This document shows positions 50,690 to 62,733 of a DNA stretch of 64,000 nucleotides, one piece after another. The stretch's first letter is position 1. Every line of letters starts with the position of its first letter. The notes under the pieces are model-generated. The model was not told where the DNA came from, made no database searches, and was given only the letters and a program-made list of their open reading frames with translations. Source of the stretch: Tetracentron sinense. Its lineage: Eukaryota > Streptophyta > Magnoliopsida > Trochodendrales > Trochodendraceae. The stretch covers positions 31,261,531 to 31,325,530 of the forward strand of contig CM026554.1 in assembly GCA_015143295.1 (NCBI GenBank), read 5' to 3'. Both the position numbers and the translations under genes were made by a program.

Positions 50690-52850
50690 GATAAAATCTA
50701 AAACAAGATGCAATACAACAGTTTACAGAGATGTAAACTAAACGTAGCTATCAAGAAAGCGAAAGAAACAAAAAAGGGAAATAATAGGACGAATACAGAG
50801 GCTGAGCTGATTCCTCACACTAGTAGCATATTCCTTACTTCTTGCCCCAACCGGTGAGAGTGGAACTCCATTCCACAATCCTGCGCTGAACACGGGCTAG
50901 AACCCGTGAAGATGGAGGGAGGAATTGGCAAAGATGCGACTATTCCTCTTTCCAAATAGTCCATGAGATAGCACTAGGCAAGATGGTCCAGATTTCTTCC
51001 TCGACACCCACCAAAGTCATCAATTTCCAACCCGATATAAAGCTCAGAAATGAGGAGGGGAAGACCCACTCCACTCCACTCCACTCCACTCCTAACCGAG
51101 ACAGGAACGAAGTCAAAAACCCCCAGACAATCGGGCAGTGTAAGAACAAGTGATTCATAGAATCTTCCTCATTCAAGCACAAATAACAACAATTTGCCAT
51201 GCTCCACAGTCCACCCTCTAGTCTTTAAGTGATCAGTAGTAAGAATTTTGTTTAGAGCTACAGACCAGAGGAAAAGGATACCTTGGTTGGAACACGGATC
51301 ATGGTTAGGCCAAACAACCTTAGAAGGAAATGGGTGCCCGGATTCAAGAGCAAAGGACTATAAAAGAGATCTCACTAAAAATTGACCGAAGTTGCTTCTG
51401 GACCAAATCCTAGAATCACTAATCTGGATACTTGGGGAGGAGGAGCTTAAGCGAGCTAGCAGATGATACATATCATCGACTTCCCAATCATTTAGGTTTC
51501 TCCGCAACCTAATATACCAGACTAAGTCACGACCTACCCTCTTTTTTGAGTGCCAAGAGGAAAATAGATCCAAAATCCTCTGTAAGCCGCGACTGACCAC
51601 TCCAAACGTTTGTCTAGAATCGGATATCGGCCCCAGCGAGTTGTTGTTCGGTGGGTTGTGATCTTGGCTCTTCCGTGTCAAGAGATAAGAGCTGGCTGAA
51701 CCGGCCCATCAGGCCAGAGGATCTCCTAGGAGTACCCATGGAAGGCATATGAGATGCAGATAGGGAACTTGCAACAGGTTTCCCATGCCAAGGATCAGCA
51801 GAGAGCTCTGAATCATCAGCCACATCACTGGCCACACGAGCAGAGAGAAGGCCAAGCTTGTGCAACCTTATGATGCAATCCAGGATATTTCTCCAACCAG
51901 TGCGGATATAATCACCATATGCATTCGCTATGGTGAAGACTGTTATGGTTGCCATCCTTGCTTTTATGTCGTCACCAAAGGCTAGAACAAGTTATTCGGC
52001 AGAAGACGGATTCAAGAGGGTAGTGACTTACAAAGAGACACAACCAGATCATCCAATACATCTTCAAGATGATGGCATGTGGAAATCTTTGCGACGGCTA
52101 AGAATCCATCGACACATGTTTGGAAAACATCTTCATGCTCTGAATGATCAAATACCACCGAGATCGCAGCAATTGTGGGACCTGACATGATAGCAAACAT
52201 ACCATGGTCAAGGAAGGCTCTAGAATCACACATGATGAATGGAGCGGTCATCTTGGATTTGCGCATTAGATCAACTTGAACTGAATGAATGGATTTAACA
52301 AAGGAGCTACGCCATAATACCTTTCCAGAGGTCATATTGTGAGGACATTTCATGTTCTTTGACATCTAGGGAGAGGTTATCCCATATTTTGCGACGATCA
52401 CCTTCCTCCACAGACTCTCCCGATCTTCTCCAAACCTCCAAACCTATTTCCCCTGAAGAGCCTTATTCAGCACGGTTAGTGGGGCATAATTTAGACCTCC
52501 TGCTCTTAACGGTATGCAAATTTGATTGCACACAACCAGGTGCTATTTCCTATTCCCCCTCTCTCATTCCAAAGAAAAGTACGCTGAATACGGTCTAGGG
52601 ACAAAGCTAAAGACCTTGGGAGTTTAAAGGATGACAAATAGTAAGTTGGTAAACTCCTAATGGTACTCTTGCGGAGGGTTAACTTGCCACCTTTTGAAAG
52701 GAGGCATGACTTCCAACCTACTAATTTGGATGATAATCATTCGATTACTGGAGCACATACGGCTTTGGATTTGAAAGGAGCTCCTAGGGGGAGTTTGAGG
52801 TAAGTGGAGGGAAGTGACCCAATCTTGCAGTCGAGGCAACTAACCAAGAG
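50690..52850 (-). mobile_element. LINE-D, L1-type remnant, minus strand, tail to tail with LINE-C
   Basis: Its 3' end (left) carries the same GTTTACATCTCTGTAAACTG motif as LINE-C. Minus-strand order from the right: post-RT part (SSFQIQSRMCS equivalent to LINE-C GSFQIQSRLGSG), VIVAKYG, GVAPLLNPFIQFKL, the GNOM insert, ADIRF*TNVWSGQSRLTEDF, and zf-RVT (CYLCLNEEDSMNHLFLHC). It is 5'-truncated near 52850. A (CCACT)n run at 51069-51092 lies in the zf-RVT part. Confidence 0.8.
51634..52272 (-). pseudogene. captured fragment of a GNOM-type ARF-GEF gene
   Basis: The minus strand reads DLMRKSKMTAPFIMCDSRAF, MFAIMSGPTIAAISVVFDHS, DGFLAVAKISTCHHLEDVLD, ARMATITVFTIANAYGDYIR, GTPRRSSGLMGRFSQLLSLD and TEEPRSQPTEQQLA. 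This is the stretch just C-terminal to the Sec7 domain in plant GNOM/GBF1-class guanine-nucleotide exchange factors for ARF GTPases. The fragment is about 213 codons. It has a one-base deletion after VSLCK (near 52015) and a TAA in place of a Glu codon downstream. Both borders fuse directly to LINE-D sequence. It cannot make a working protein. Confidence 0.85.
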
Positions 52851-53482
52851 GTCCATGCTGCATCTTTTCATTCGGTGGCTATCTTTGATCATTTGTGCTC
52901 AAGGTGTTCAAAAGTCCAAGATAGTTTACTTTTATCAAGTCTGGGTTTCTTGTGATTCATTTATAATGTTTTGGTCTAAGCCTCTTCTCGGCTAGCCTTT
53001 TTTATGTAATTATGGTTCGCCACTTTTCATCGTTTTAAGTTTTAATACAGTTAACTTATAAAAATAATTTCCCGATTCATCTAAACTTGAAAGAGTTTTA
53101 GTATTCTAAATGTAAATAAGACATAAATTTCATAAATCATACCTACTAAATGAAGCCTTATTAGGAATTAAAGAACATCTTGAAATATGGAAATAGGACT
53201 CAAACTTGTAGCTCCAACATGAACATGCACCTGCCCTTGTATTTTGGCCATAACTCACTCAGCCATGTCCTAATTGCATAAAGTTGGTCTTGTGAATTGA
53301 TTAAGCTTTCTATAATTACCTATATTAATGTGCCCTGACACAAAAGAATATGACCTAAAATAATATGACAATATTGGACTGCTTTAGTAACTATTTATTT
53401 CCCCTACGTCTTCCATAAGCTTAAGCTCATCTAGTATGAAACATGTGACCTAGTGCTCCTTAAATGCATCATTAGCTGGTGC
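52851..53482. other. gene-free stretch
   Basis: No plausible ORF, no recognised repeat. Confidence 0.5.
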
Positions 53483-53914
53483 TGATGACTTTTCTAAGCC
53501 TTGCCTAATTTGGTGGGGAGTAGGAAGATGGTACTACTAACTACAAGAGGAATTTTGGTAGAGAGCAAAGAAATTAGACTAGAAGGCTGCTGCCTTTTGA
53601 AAGAAAAGAACACTCTATTGAGTATGTACTGTATTTGCAGAATGCCTTACACTAGGAATTCTTACTTCAATCCATACCCAAAATGTCCCACACAGCCCTT
53701 TTATAGATTTACAAAACATGTAAAATGTCAATAATATCCCTATTCTAGTTCGGTTCTTCAAGACACAAGTGCAATACCCTTTCATATTCCAAGAGCTTTG
53801 TACGTTTCCAAGAATTCCAGTTTCTAGAAAATTTCTGCATGATCTCCATCTCATGGTTAAGGCTTTCCAATACGTCTAGATCCTTCAAGAGTCTTGAGGT
53901 TTGCATTTCCAACA
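53483..53914 (-). repeat. copia-2 3' LTR
   Basis: 432 bp; matches the right LTR throughout with scattered substitutions and small indels. Confidence 0.9.
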
Positions 53915-54269
53915 CCCCCCTTCAAACCGGAAGCTTTCTCATGCCAAATAATTCTCTTAGTCTCATGAATACATTAGTTAGCAATGCCGTAGTAAAGATG
54001 TCTGCCACTTGTTCTATGTTGTTACAATACTCTAGCTTTACCCTTTTTTACTTCACATGGTCTCTTAGAAAATAGAATCTGGTGTCAATATGTTTGCTTC
54101 TTGCACCAGATTCTTGGCAAATGCAATAGCCAACTTGTTGTCCACATATATGATTGTTGATTCTTCCTGTAAATGATTCAATTCTTTTAAGAGATTCCTT
54201 AACCATATTGTTTCACAAACAATGGATGTTGCTGCCACATACTCAGCTTCATATCATATATGGATGAAG

Positions 54270-55506
54270 CTACAACATTCTGCTTCTTTGAGCTCCATGT
54301 AAAAGCTGTGGATCCAAGATAAAAGACATACCTGTGGTGCTTTTCCGTTCATCCTGGTCACCTCCCCAATCAATGTCTGAGTATCCATACAATTTTGCAT
54401 CTTCATTGTAGGAGTAGAAAAGTCTAAATTCTATAGTTTCATTAATGTACCTTAGGATTTCTTTGCGACAAGCCAATGAGATTCCTTTGGAGTTTCCATG
54501 TATCTACTCAAAAGTCCAACACCATAAACAATGTCTGGCCTTATGATTGTGAGATACCTTAAGCTTCCAATTAAACTCTTGAATAGAGTTCATTCCAGTC
54601 TTTCCTTCTCCTTTTATCAACTTTAAACCCCCATTGCTACAAAAGTGCTTACATTGTTGTAGCCATCCATTCCGAATTTCTTAAGAAGTTCCTTCGTATA
54701 CCTTTTCTGGGATATGAAAATACCATCAGCTTACTGCCCTCACCTCTATACCAAGGAAGTAAGACATAAGTCTACAATCTTTCATTTCGAATGCTTTGAA
54801 CATCGCATGCTTGAATTCACTAAACATTTGCTGATTGTTCCTGGTGAAATATAAGTCATCAACGTAAAGGCATGCTATAAGCAATTCTCTATGGCTGTTC
54901 CTTTTCATGTAGAGTGCATACTCATATGGACATTTAGACATTTAGTAAAGCCATTTTCTTGAAGATACTTGTCAATGCTGCATTCTAAGCTCGAGGGGCT
55001 TGCTTTAATCCATTTAGAGCTTTCTTTAGGCGATATACTTTGTCCTCTTCTCCTTCTACTATGAAGCCATTGGGTTGTTCCACATGAACTTCTTAATCAA
55101 GTATTCCATAGTGGAAAGCTGATTTTACATCCAGTTGGTAAACTTTCTAACTGTGATGGGTGGCAAGAGAGATTAGCATGCTAACTATATCAAGTTGGGC
55201 AACTGGTGTAAAACATTCTTCATAGTCCATGCCATGTTTTTCTTTGTAGCCTTTAGCTACAAGCCTTGCCTTGTAACGATCAATCTTTCCATCAGTCACG
55301 TGCTTGATCTTATACACCTGCTTAACACCAATTGTTTTCAGGCCTTGTGGAAGTGTAGTTAACTCCCATGTTTTGTTCTTTTGAATTACGTAAATTTCCT
55401 CTTCAGCCTCTTGAAACGTTAGTGGCTCATGATCAACATATTGGGAGAGAAGATTTATTTCTTCCTTGTTTTCAGTTTGCTCACAAAATTCTCGTAAGCT
55501 CCTCAT
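54270..55506 (-). pseudogene. copia-2 reverse transcriptase and RNase H
   Basis: The RT begins with KNKTWELTTLPQGLKTIGVK, YKARLVAKGYKEKHGMDYEE and CFTPVAQLD (55506-55147). The catalytic YVDD is at 54855-54866 in CLYVDDLYFT. RNase H reads KLYGYSDIDWGGDQDERKST (54476-54270). Open pieces are separated by stops and frameshifts, so the polyprotein is broken. Confidence 0.87.
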
Positions 55507-56827
55507 TTTGATTGGACTTATAGATGATGCGGACTAATTGAGTTTTAAGTCGATGAAGTATCTTCTGGAGTTGTGAGCCGTGTTTTAGAACTTCTCCAAA
55601 CTATAGATGGTGCTGCAGGTGGAGTTGATGTTGAGATAATTTGTTGCAAATTTTCTTGATTTTGATGTACGTGCTCTGTTTCTTACTCGTCTATCTCAAT
55701 CTGATTCTCTTTGATTGTTTCTTCTATATTCCAATCTCATACTTTTTCACTGAAGATTACGTCTCTACTCACCACCACTTTATTAATAAGTGGATTGTAG
55801 AGTTTGTAAGCTTTTGACTCCTTCACTATATCCAATGAAAATGCATATCTCTCCATGATATCCAACTTTTTCCTTTTTTCCTCTTATACTTGAGCATAAG
55901 CAATGCATCCAAAAATCTTTAGATGTGTCACACTAGGCTTATAGCCCCTCCACGCCTCCTGGGGTGTCATGTTCTTAATGCTTTTTCTTAGGGCACCTAT
56001 TGAGAAGATAGGTTGTACATGCAATTGCTTTGGCCTAGAAATGCTTTGGCAATCCTTTTTCTTTAAGTTTGGTCATTGTCATATCAAGGATGGTGCAATT
56101 CTTTCTTTCCGCAATCTCATTCTGTTATAGTGTATAAGCTGCTGTAAATTAGTGCTTGATGCCTTGTTGTCTGCATTCTGCAATATTCTTACAATGCATT
56201 TGAGGTATTCTCACATCCTCCATCAAATCTGTCTTAATTCTACAATTACTCTCTACTTCAACACAAGCTTTAAATTTTTTAAAGATAGTAAAAGCAGTAG
56301 ATTTTTCTTTAATAAAATATACTCAGAGTTTTCTACTGAAATCATCAATGAAGGTAATAAAGTACTTACTACCTTTGAGAGAAATTGGCTCCAACGGTCC
56401 ACAAATATCCATGTGAATCAACTATAATGGTTCTGTTGTTCTCCACGATCCGACGATCTACCACTCTAAAAAGGAATTCGTTGCTTTTTACCAAGTGTGC
56501 ATGTCTCACACACATGATTAACTTGTTCAATGATTGGCAAGCCAGATACCATGCCTACTGTGGATAATAGCCCAAGACCATTGAAATTGAGATGCCCAAA
56601 TCGAATGTGTCACTTCCATGACTCATTCTTAACGGCTCACGTGTCTAAGGAAGCACATTTCTAATTTTGTGTTGAGATAAAGTGGGAAAATACGAGTTTT
56701 CATCATCTGAACTTGTGGAACAAATCTTCTGCGTGTATCTCTCGTAGTAAGAGAGTGATTCTCCATACACATACCCCTTTTCAAGGAGCTGTCCACTACT
56801 GAGTATATTGTTTTTCATGTTGGGCAT
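55507..56827 (-). pseudogene. copia-2 integrase region
   Basis: The pre-integrase segment KNNILSSGQLLEKGYVYGES lies at 56827-56760. The rest of the integrase (to about 55560) is recognisable only in pieces, with many stops. Confidence 0.7.
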
Positions 56828-58571
56828 ATAATAGGCATTGGAGATTTATTCTGGTACACCATTCTTCTGATAAATTTTAACTTACTTTTTCCTTTTGTGG
56901 AGACTTTGGATGAGTTTCCTAAGCTCACATTACCGTGAATGTCTTCCAACATTTTTACAAAAGTTCCTTCTTCCCACTCATGGTTGTTAGCTCCTGAGTC
57001 AAAATACCACACATCTTGTTGATTGGACACTTCTTCTCGTGCAAGGAGTGTGGAGTCTTCTCCTTCACAATTTGATGCTTCGGCAAGGTTGGATTGTTCA
57101 TCTTGATCAATGGGTTTGCTTCGACAATTTGAGGCATAATGCCCATACTTGTTGCAATTGTAGCTTTGAATGCTTCTTGCATTGCCATTACTATATGTGG
57201 ATCTACCTCTACCATGACTACTGCTGAAATTCTATTCCTTTTGTCCACGGCTTTGATAATTTTCTCGCCTTCTTCCTCTTTCGTGATTACCATTGTTATG
57301 TCAATTTTAATTAAAGGGACTAAAAAAGTTGTCGCCACCACGTTGTGAATTTTCACGACTGCACTTTTGTTTTCTTATAATCAATTTTGACTCTAATACT
57401 TGTTCCATGGCCATGGAACTAGAGTTCTTTTGCATGTGTTCATGAACTTGAAGTGGTCCCATTAATTACTTGATCGAGAGTGTTTCCAAATCTTTTGATT
57501 CTTCAATAGCCACAATCGCATGTTCGAACATGGTTGCGAGGGATCGTTCTGAGCCAAGCCTGGCCAAGTTTGAGCTTGGCTTAAACAAGCTTGATCAAGC
57601 TCAAGCTCCGTTCAAGCTCGAACGTTATTCAAGTTGAGCCAAGCTCGGGTTGGCTCAAGCTTGATTCACAAAATTATTTTGTTTAATTTTACATAGGTTT
57701 AATAAAAGTGTTTATTAATAAATTATAATACAATATACTACAAATATTAATACATTCATATACGAAAATAAGATTTGAGAGTAGTCCTTTCGTCCAAAGA
57801 GTAGAGAGTTAGATTTTTTTGTATACATATATATATTTCGAGCCGAGTCAAGCTCAAGCTAAACCGAGCCCTAAACGAACCGAGCTTCGAGTTGAGCCAA
57901 ATCAAACACGGTTTAGCTTGAGCTTGGCTTGTTTAAACATTCAAGCTCAAATAAAAGCTTTTGTCTTGATTTGCTCGAGCCTAAAATGCTAGCTTGAGCT
58001 TGGCTCAAGCAAGCTAAGTTGAGTCGAGGAGTCAAGTCGTCGAGCTAGCTTGGCTTGAGCGCAGCCCTAATCGTACCACCTTCTTTATGACCCGGAGGTC
58101 TTCTATCTTTCACCAGTTCTCTTGAATTGATTCACAATTACAAGCAACCGTGAAAATTAATTAGAAATGCTCTCACCTTCCTTCATGTGAGCTGTCTCGA
58201 ACTCGACTCTTAGAGCTTGTATGCGAATTCTCTTAACACGATCGAACTCTTTTGAAAATAGTGTCTAGGATCTCCTAGGCCTTTTTGCTTGATGTCATTT
58301 CAGTAATTTTCTCAAAAGATGATTTGTCCAACGCTTGTTAGAGTAGGAATAGTAACAATGCCTATTTATCCTTCTTTTTATGATCTTTTAGAGTGTTCTT
58401 CTGCTCCACGATATACACAGCTTCTTGCTCTGAAGTGGGTTCTACGTACCCATCGTTGATGGTCTCCTTTAGATCTTGCGATCCAAATAGTGCCTTAATT
58501 TGTATACACTAATTCTCAAAGTTGTCTTTTGTCAACTTTGGAATTTGAGGTTGAACCAAGTTGGAGGCCAT
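56815..58571 (-). pseudogene. copia-2 gag and protease
   Basis: The gag ATG is at 58571 and reads MASNLVQPQIPKLTKDNFEN, GSQDLKETINDGYVEPTSEQ. After the insert at 57538-58069 it resumes at IVAIEESKDLETL. The zinc knuckle is CNKYGHYASNC-type (near 57140-57170). The protease active site motif is WYFDSGANNH (about 57010-56985). Frame breaks are present in each part. Confidence 0.82.
57538..58069. mobile_element. hAT-like MITE inserted in copia-2 gag
   Basis: AAGCTCGAGC/GAGCCAAGC-rich, with weak TIRs (GAGGGATCGTTCTGAGCC at the left, GGCTTGAGCGCAGCCCTA at the right). The flanks atggttgc and atcgtacc are 5 of 8 equal. It interrupts the gag frame, which supports an insertion at these borders. Confidence 0.6.
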
Positions 58572-58629
58572 CTTCACGATTCAATGGAAGGAACAAAATG
58601 ACTTTAACACCTTGGCTTTGATACCACTT

Positions 58630-59052
58630 TGATGACTTTTCTAAGCCTTGCCCAATTTGATGGAGAGTAGGAAGATGGGTGCTACTAACTACAAGATGAA
58701 CTTTGGTAGAGAACAAAAGAAACTAGACTAGAAGACTGCTGTCTTTTAAAAGAAAAGAACTCTCTGTATATTATTTGCAGCATACCTTACACTAGGAATT
58801 CTTACTTCACTCCATACCAAAATGTAAAACACACACCCCTTTATAGATTTACAAAGGAAGTAAAATGTCAATAATATCCCTATCCTAGTAAGTTCTTCAA
58901 GACACGAGGACAATGCCCTTTCATCTTCTAAGAGTTTTGTAAGCTTCCAAGACTTCAGTTTCTAGAAAATTTCTGCTTGATCTCCATCTTATGGATGAAG
59001 CCTTCCAATACATCTAGATGCTTCAAGAATCTTCAGGTTTGCATTTCCAACA
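58630..59052 (-). repeat. copia-2 5' LTR
   Basis: 423 bp; on the plus strand it starts TGATGACTTTTCTAAGCC right after the primer site and ends TTTCCAACA. Confidence 0.9.
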
Positions 59053-60229
59053 GGGTGCTTTGTCATGTACTCGCGGATGCATTGCTTCTAGTTTGATTTC
59101 TTTTTTTGTTAGGGTTAAGCTAAAAGAATATTAGCCTAATGATTTTGTATTAATTTAAGATTGCTTTTAGGTGGAATTTCAATTTAACTTTAGTCTTATG
59201 TTTTTTTTGTGGAAGTTTGAATAACTTTCAACTAGCAAATTTTAAGTCATGATCGGTTTGGCGAAATTCTGCATTTCAAAGCAAAAAGTAAGTACAAGTT
59301 TTAAAAAGTGTTTGGTTTTGGAAAGAAGTTTGTTTTTGTATGTTTAAATAGAAAATGCTAAGGGTGGTTATCTTATCTATGTATAGTACTCATTTTATTG
59401 CTAAAATGGAGTTGAGTTTTCTTTAATGAGCGATTCTTTACTTATTAAGTGATCTCCTGTAGATTGGGTGTGATGCTCGATCTTTTTTGTAATGCCACGC
59501 TTGTTTGAAGTTTAACACTTTGTACTTGATTAAGTGTGATGCTAGTTAGCTCCTTCAATAAAATTTTGTTTTTATTTGTTTTGTTTTTTTGTAATTCCCT
59601 TTTTATTCAATCCTCCATTCATTTTACATTCACAATAAACTTCTCTAGTTTTGATATGAAATTTCAGGTGAATTAACTGAAGTGCGACGAGATGATATAT
59701 CGAGCTCTTACTATAGTAAGTAGTCTTGGGATGAGTTTTTGGAAAAGGATTGAACAAATGCAAATTGTCACCCTAGAGCATCATTAGGTATTACTATCAA
59801 GCTCCCTCGCAAATCACAATAGAACAAGGACCCTTTGGTTTGAGGGTGGGGAACCTGTGAGTTTATATCTGATGTTAAAGGAAATGTCAAAACCTTAAAT
59901 TCAAGTTAGTATTGAGTGTTTGATGGTAGATTAATTTAAAATTAGTGTAGTCAAAGTCTGAAGGCGACGCCCAGTAGATATTGGTTCCCTAGGTGATTAC
60001 AATTTGTTTATTTTCATAGGTAAAAATTACAGAAAATTTTGATATGCCTAGGAAGACTAAATATATTCATATTTAACGATTAAAAGAGGATTACCAGGTG
60101 CATGATTAAGTTCTAAGATTTCATCCTCAGGAATGAGCTGTTGACCCTTCAAAGAAGGGAGCTTAATTTTCTTGGTCGTATAACATAGCTCAGCGCCTCA
60201 ACCAACTCTTTCTCGCTTAGACTGCTTGA
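59053..60229. other. gene-free stretch
   Basis: AT-rich, no supported ORF. One end of the TAGTCAAAA hAT-like family lies at about 59948-60000 (GTGTAGTCAAAGTCTG and GGCGACGCC). Confidence 0.5.
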
Positions 60230-60670
60230 TTTTTGGTGGAATGGGATGTGGTGTACTGGTGTTCCCAGATACGATTCAGGAAGTTATGCTGAACTTGCTA
60301 TTAGATCATAGGCCAATCTTGCTAAGGAGCTTAGCTAGACCACTGACTCCTTTAATGTTCGAAAATGTGATTGGAGTTTTCAGATTTCAATGACTTGGTT
60401 CACTCTTGGGGGGCAAAATGTTCTTTTGAGGGAGGATTGGTTATACGTTTGGGTGCAAGCTGGAATCTCTCAAAGCCAAAATCAAGGTCTAGAACTCCAA
60501 AACTTTGGGGCGTTTAGGGAAGAGGAAGGTGATCTATTAAAAGATTGATCAGTTGGATAGTAATGAAGAGAGTTCTCTTAGCAGAAAGGAGGCAGAATAG
60601 GGAAGCGCTGAAGAAGGAGCTCTCCAAAATTATTCCCAAAGAAGAGAGTAGCTAGAAACTGAAATAAAGG
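60230..60670 (+). pseudogene. LINE-E, decayed endonuclease-RT linker of an L1-type LINE
   Basis: In shifting frames it reads LLDHRPILL, LTPLMFENV, and LESLKAKIKVWN followed by KIDQLDSNEESSLSRKEAE. These line up with SNHVPILL, FKFKNMWL and LKAIKASLKTWN...LDSVESSRPLSAEES of LINE-C. Many stops. Confidence 0.65.
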
Positions 60671-60937
60671 ATCTTGGTGAGTAGTGAAGAAAAAAATTAA
60701 TGGGTTTTGTGGAGGATGATCAGGCATGCACAAAATATTATGAGGCTTGTGGGAATGGGTCCATCGTGGTCACAAAATTCGTTGATGTTGCCGGCTAATA
60801 AAGGTCCGGTGTACAAGAAAAACAAGGGCTCTCTCGTTTGGGAAAGCAATTATATACATAAAATTAACTATATTTTTTTTTAATTTTAGGGTGTCATTCT
60901 TTATGTGTGCAAGCGGAACACGGATAACTCAGCTCAC

Positions 60938-61125
60938 CACATGCCCCTTTTAATCCCTTTGATTGTGGTTAAGATTCACTAACCCAAAGGTTAAATTTTT
61001 TCCTTATAAAAACCAAGGCACAGGTTAAATTTTTTCCTTATAAAAACCAAGGTTAGATTTATTAACTTAAAGGATTAGTGAATCTTAATCATGGTTAAAG
61101 GAAGTCAAAAGGGACACATGGCGAG
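60938..61125. mobile_element. MITE family M1, copy h, foldback form
   Basis: The left arm CACATGCCCCTTTTAATCCC and GGTTAAGATTCACTAACCC is mirrored by the right arm GGATTAGTGAATCTTAATCA and CAAAAGGGACACATGG. This is the clearest copy of the family as an inverted repeat. It also has a short internal direct repeat around AGGTTAAATTTTTTCC. Confidence 0.7.
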
Positions 61126-61772
61126 TTGGGACGACGATGGCACGCATAAACAATCTTTTCCCTTTATTATATTGTACATAAAAAAAAATTATAAAATTTT
61201 GAGGGGCGAAACTTCCTACATAGTGAACAATTACAATCTACAATTGAATAAGAAGTCAATAAGAAGAAAAGTTTCAAATTTTGGATGGGCCATGTCCCTT
61301 CCCCACCCCTGGCTCCGCTCCTATGGTCAAGGCCTTGTCGACTATGCTCAAAGTGGTATTAGGGAAGTTAGTAGAAGCTCACCATGGGGTTGAGCAAAGG
61401 TAGGCCAGCTGGAAGAAATGCTTGTTGTCCCTAGGTGGGCAAATTAAAGGAGTTAGGTTAAACCTAGCACTGCATGCAGCTTTTGAGCTTTGTTGGATTG
61501 AACAAATGCAAGGTGGGCAAATTAAAGGAGTTAGGTTCCAGCCTTGTTTGGCCTTAAGCTTGTATTATGTATCATGGTTGTTTAGGAGTGATGCGAAGTA
61601 TGTTGGGATACTCAGTCATGGACCGAGGATCGTGTTGTGGGTGCTACGCCCTCAATGCTCGGTGAACGGGGCAGTGATGCTCCTAAGCTATTCGTGATGA
61701 GTGGGATGACCAATAGCTGTGTTGGAGATTACCGGATTGTGTTGGATGTTCAGCTTGATCGGGGAACCTTAG
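61126..61772. other. unassigned stretch with a 78-bp-spaced direct repeat
   Basis: Two open frames of 91-100 codons lack recognisable domains. A 26-bp word (GGTGGGCAAATTAAAGGAGT and on) occurs at 61434 and 61512. Confidence 0.4.
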
Positions 61773-62688
61773 TGTCATGCAAGATGTGCAAGATAGAACC
61801 TCGGTAAAGCAGGAACCTTATATATGTTGGACGAGTGTCAGGCACGACACAATGAAGAAACACATAAGCTGTGAGCATGGCTTAGTGGATGAGACTTGGT
61901 AGCGGGTTGTACCTTGTCATATCATCATAGCACGAGGCGTTGGGTCGGTTCAATGTATGGATAATGTAAATCTGGTCTTGATCATGGAATGATCAAGGCG
62001 CTGCATGCATGATTGCTCGCAAAATTGAAAAATTAACTGTGACACCTATAAAGGCACTATATTGAGAGCGCATTAGCCCAAGGGCGCTAGGCTAATGATC
62101 CAATATGCCAACAGGTTCCAAGGGCGTGAAGGAAGGCGGTGTGCCAAGATGCAATAGTGCCAAGACGCAATTGTCTTCCAAGGTATTATGTCGAGGGTAC
62201 CTATTGTCGTGGTTATTTCATCTAGTGCGTTGCACATGGCCATGACAAGTGACTTTGTAAATCATGCACATATGAGTCATGTAAACTGTCTGTGATGTGT
62301 CTGTAATACTATTTGTGGTTAAGGTACACAAATTTTAGTGGCAAGGTCATAAATACCTAGTATGACTCCACCACTAGGGAAGGGTGTTTCTTCCTTGGAA
62401 ATGGGTAAACAACTTGTTTCTTACCTTGAGGAGAGGTGAGCAATGTGAATCCTTGTACGTATCCCTAGCAAAGTGTTGCTACTGTTGCCTTAAGGATCAA
62501 TAAAGCTTCATGTGTCTCAAAAGTGTTTTAAGTTTTGTTACTTATTGCTTTACTTTGCCCTTTTGCTATCTTAGTGTGCTTGTCACTTGAGGAACACTCC
62601 TCAGGTGTGTACATTGTATTTGTATGACTCGTAGGTGTAGTCGAGTCTCACACGATTGTTGTGCTTAACAAAGTGTTGGCCCATGACA
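61773..62688 (+). mobile_element. Ty3/gypsy LTR (5')
   Basis: Starts TGTCATGC and ends GCCCATGACA, so TGTCATG/CATGACA are inverted ends. Two bases later is a primer site TGGTATCAAAGTGG, resembling initiator Met-tRNA complement. GATCAATAAAGC near 62490 could be its polyadenylation signal. No matching 3' LTR is in the window. Confidence 0.65.
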
Positions 62689-62733
62689 ATTGGTATCAAA
62701 GTGGTCATAGTGATCCTCTAGAAAGTTAAAATC

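Larger units (their letters stand above)
53483..59052 (-). mobile_element. copia-2, Ty1/copia retrotransposon, minus strand, both LTRs present
   Basis: LTRs at 53483-53914 and 58630-59052, both starting TGATGACTTTTCTAAGCC and ending TTTCCAACA on the plus strand. Primer site TGGTATCAAAGCC (minus) adjoins the right LTR. A G-rich purine tract (AAGGGGGG on the minus strand) adjoins the left LTR. GGTGC flanks both ends, with one extra G on the right. The minus-strand order is gag, protease, integrase, RT, RNase H. A MITE-like insert lies in gag at 57538-58069. Confidence 0.92.

Noticed and set aside
51614-52365. A functional GNOM gene
   Set aside because: Only about 213 codons, no Sec7 domain, a frameshift and a stop, and direct fusion to LINE sequence on both sides.
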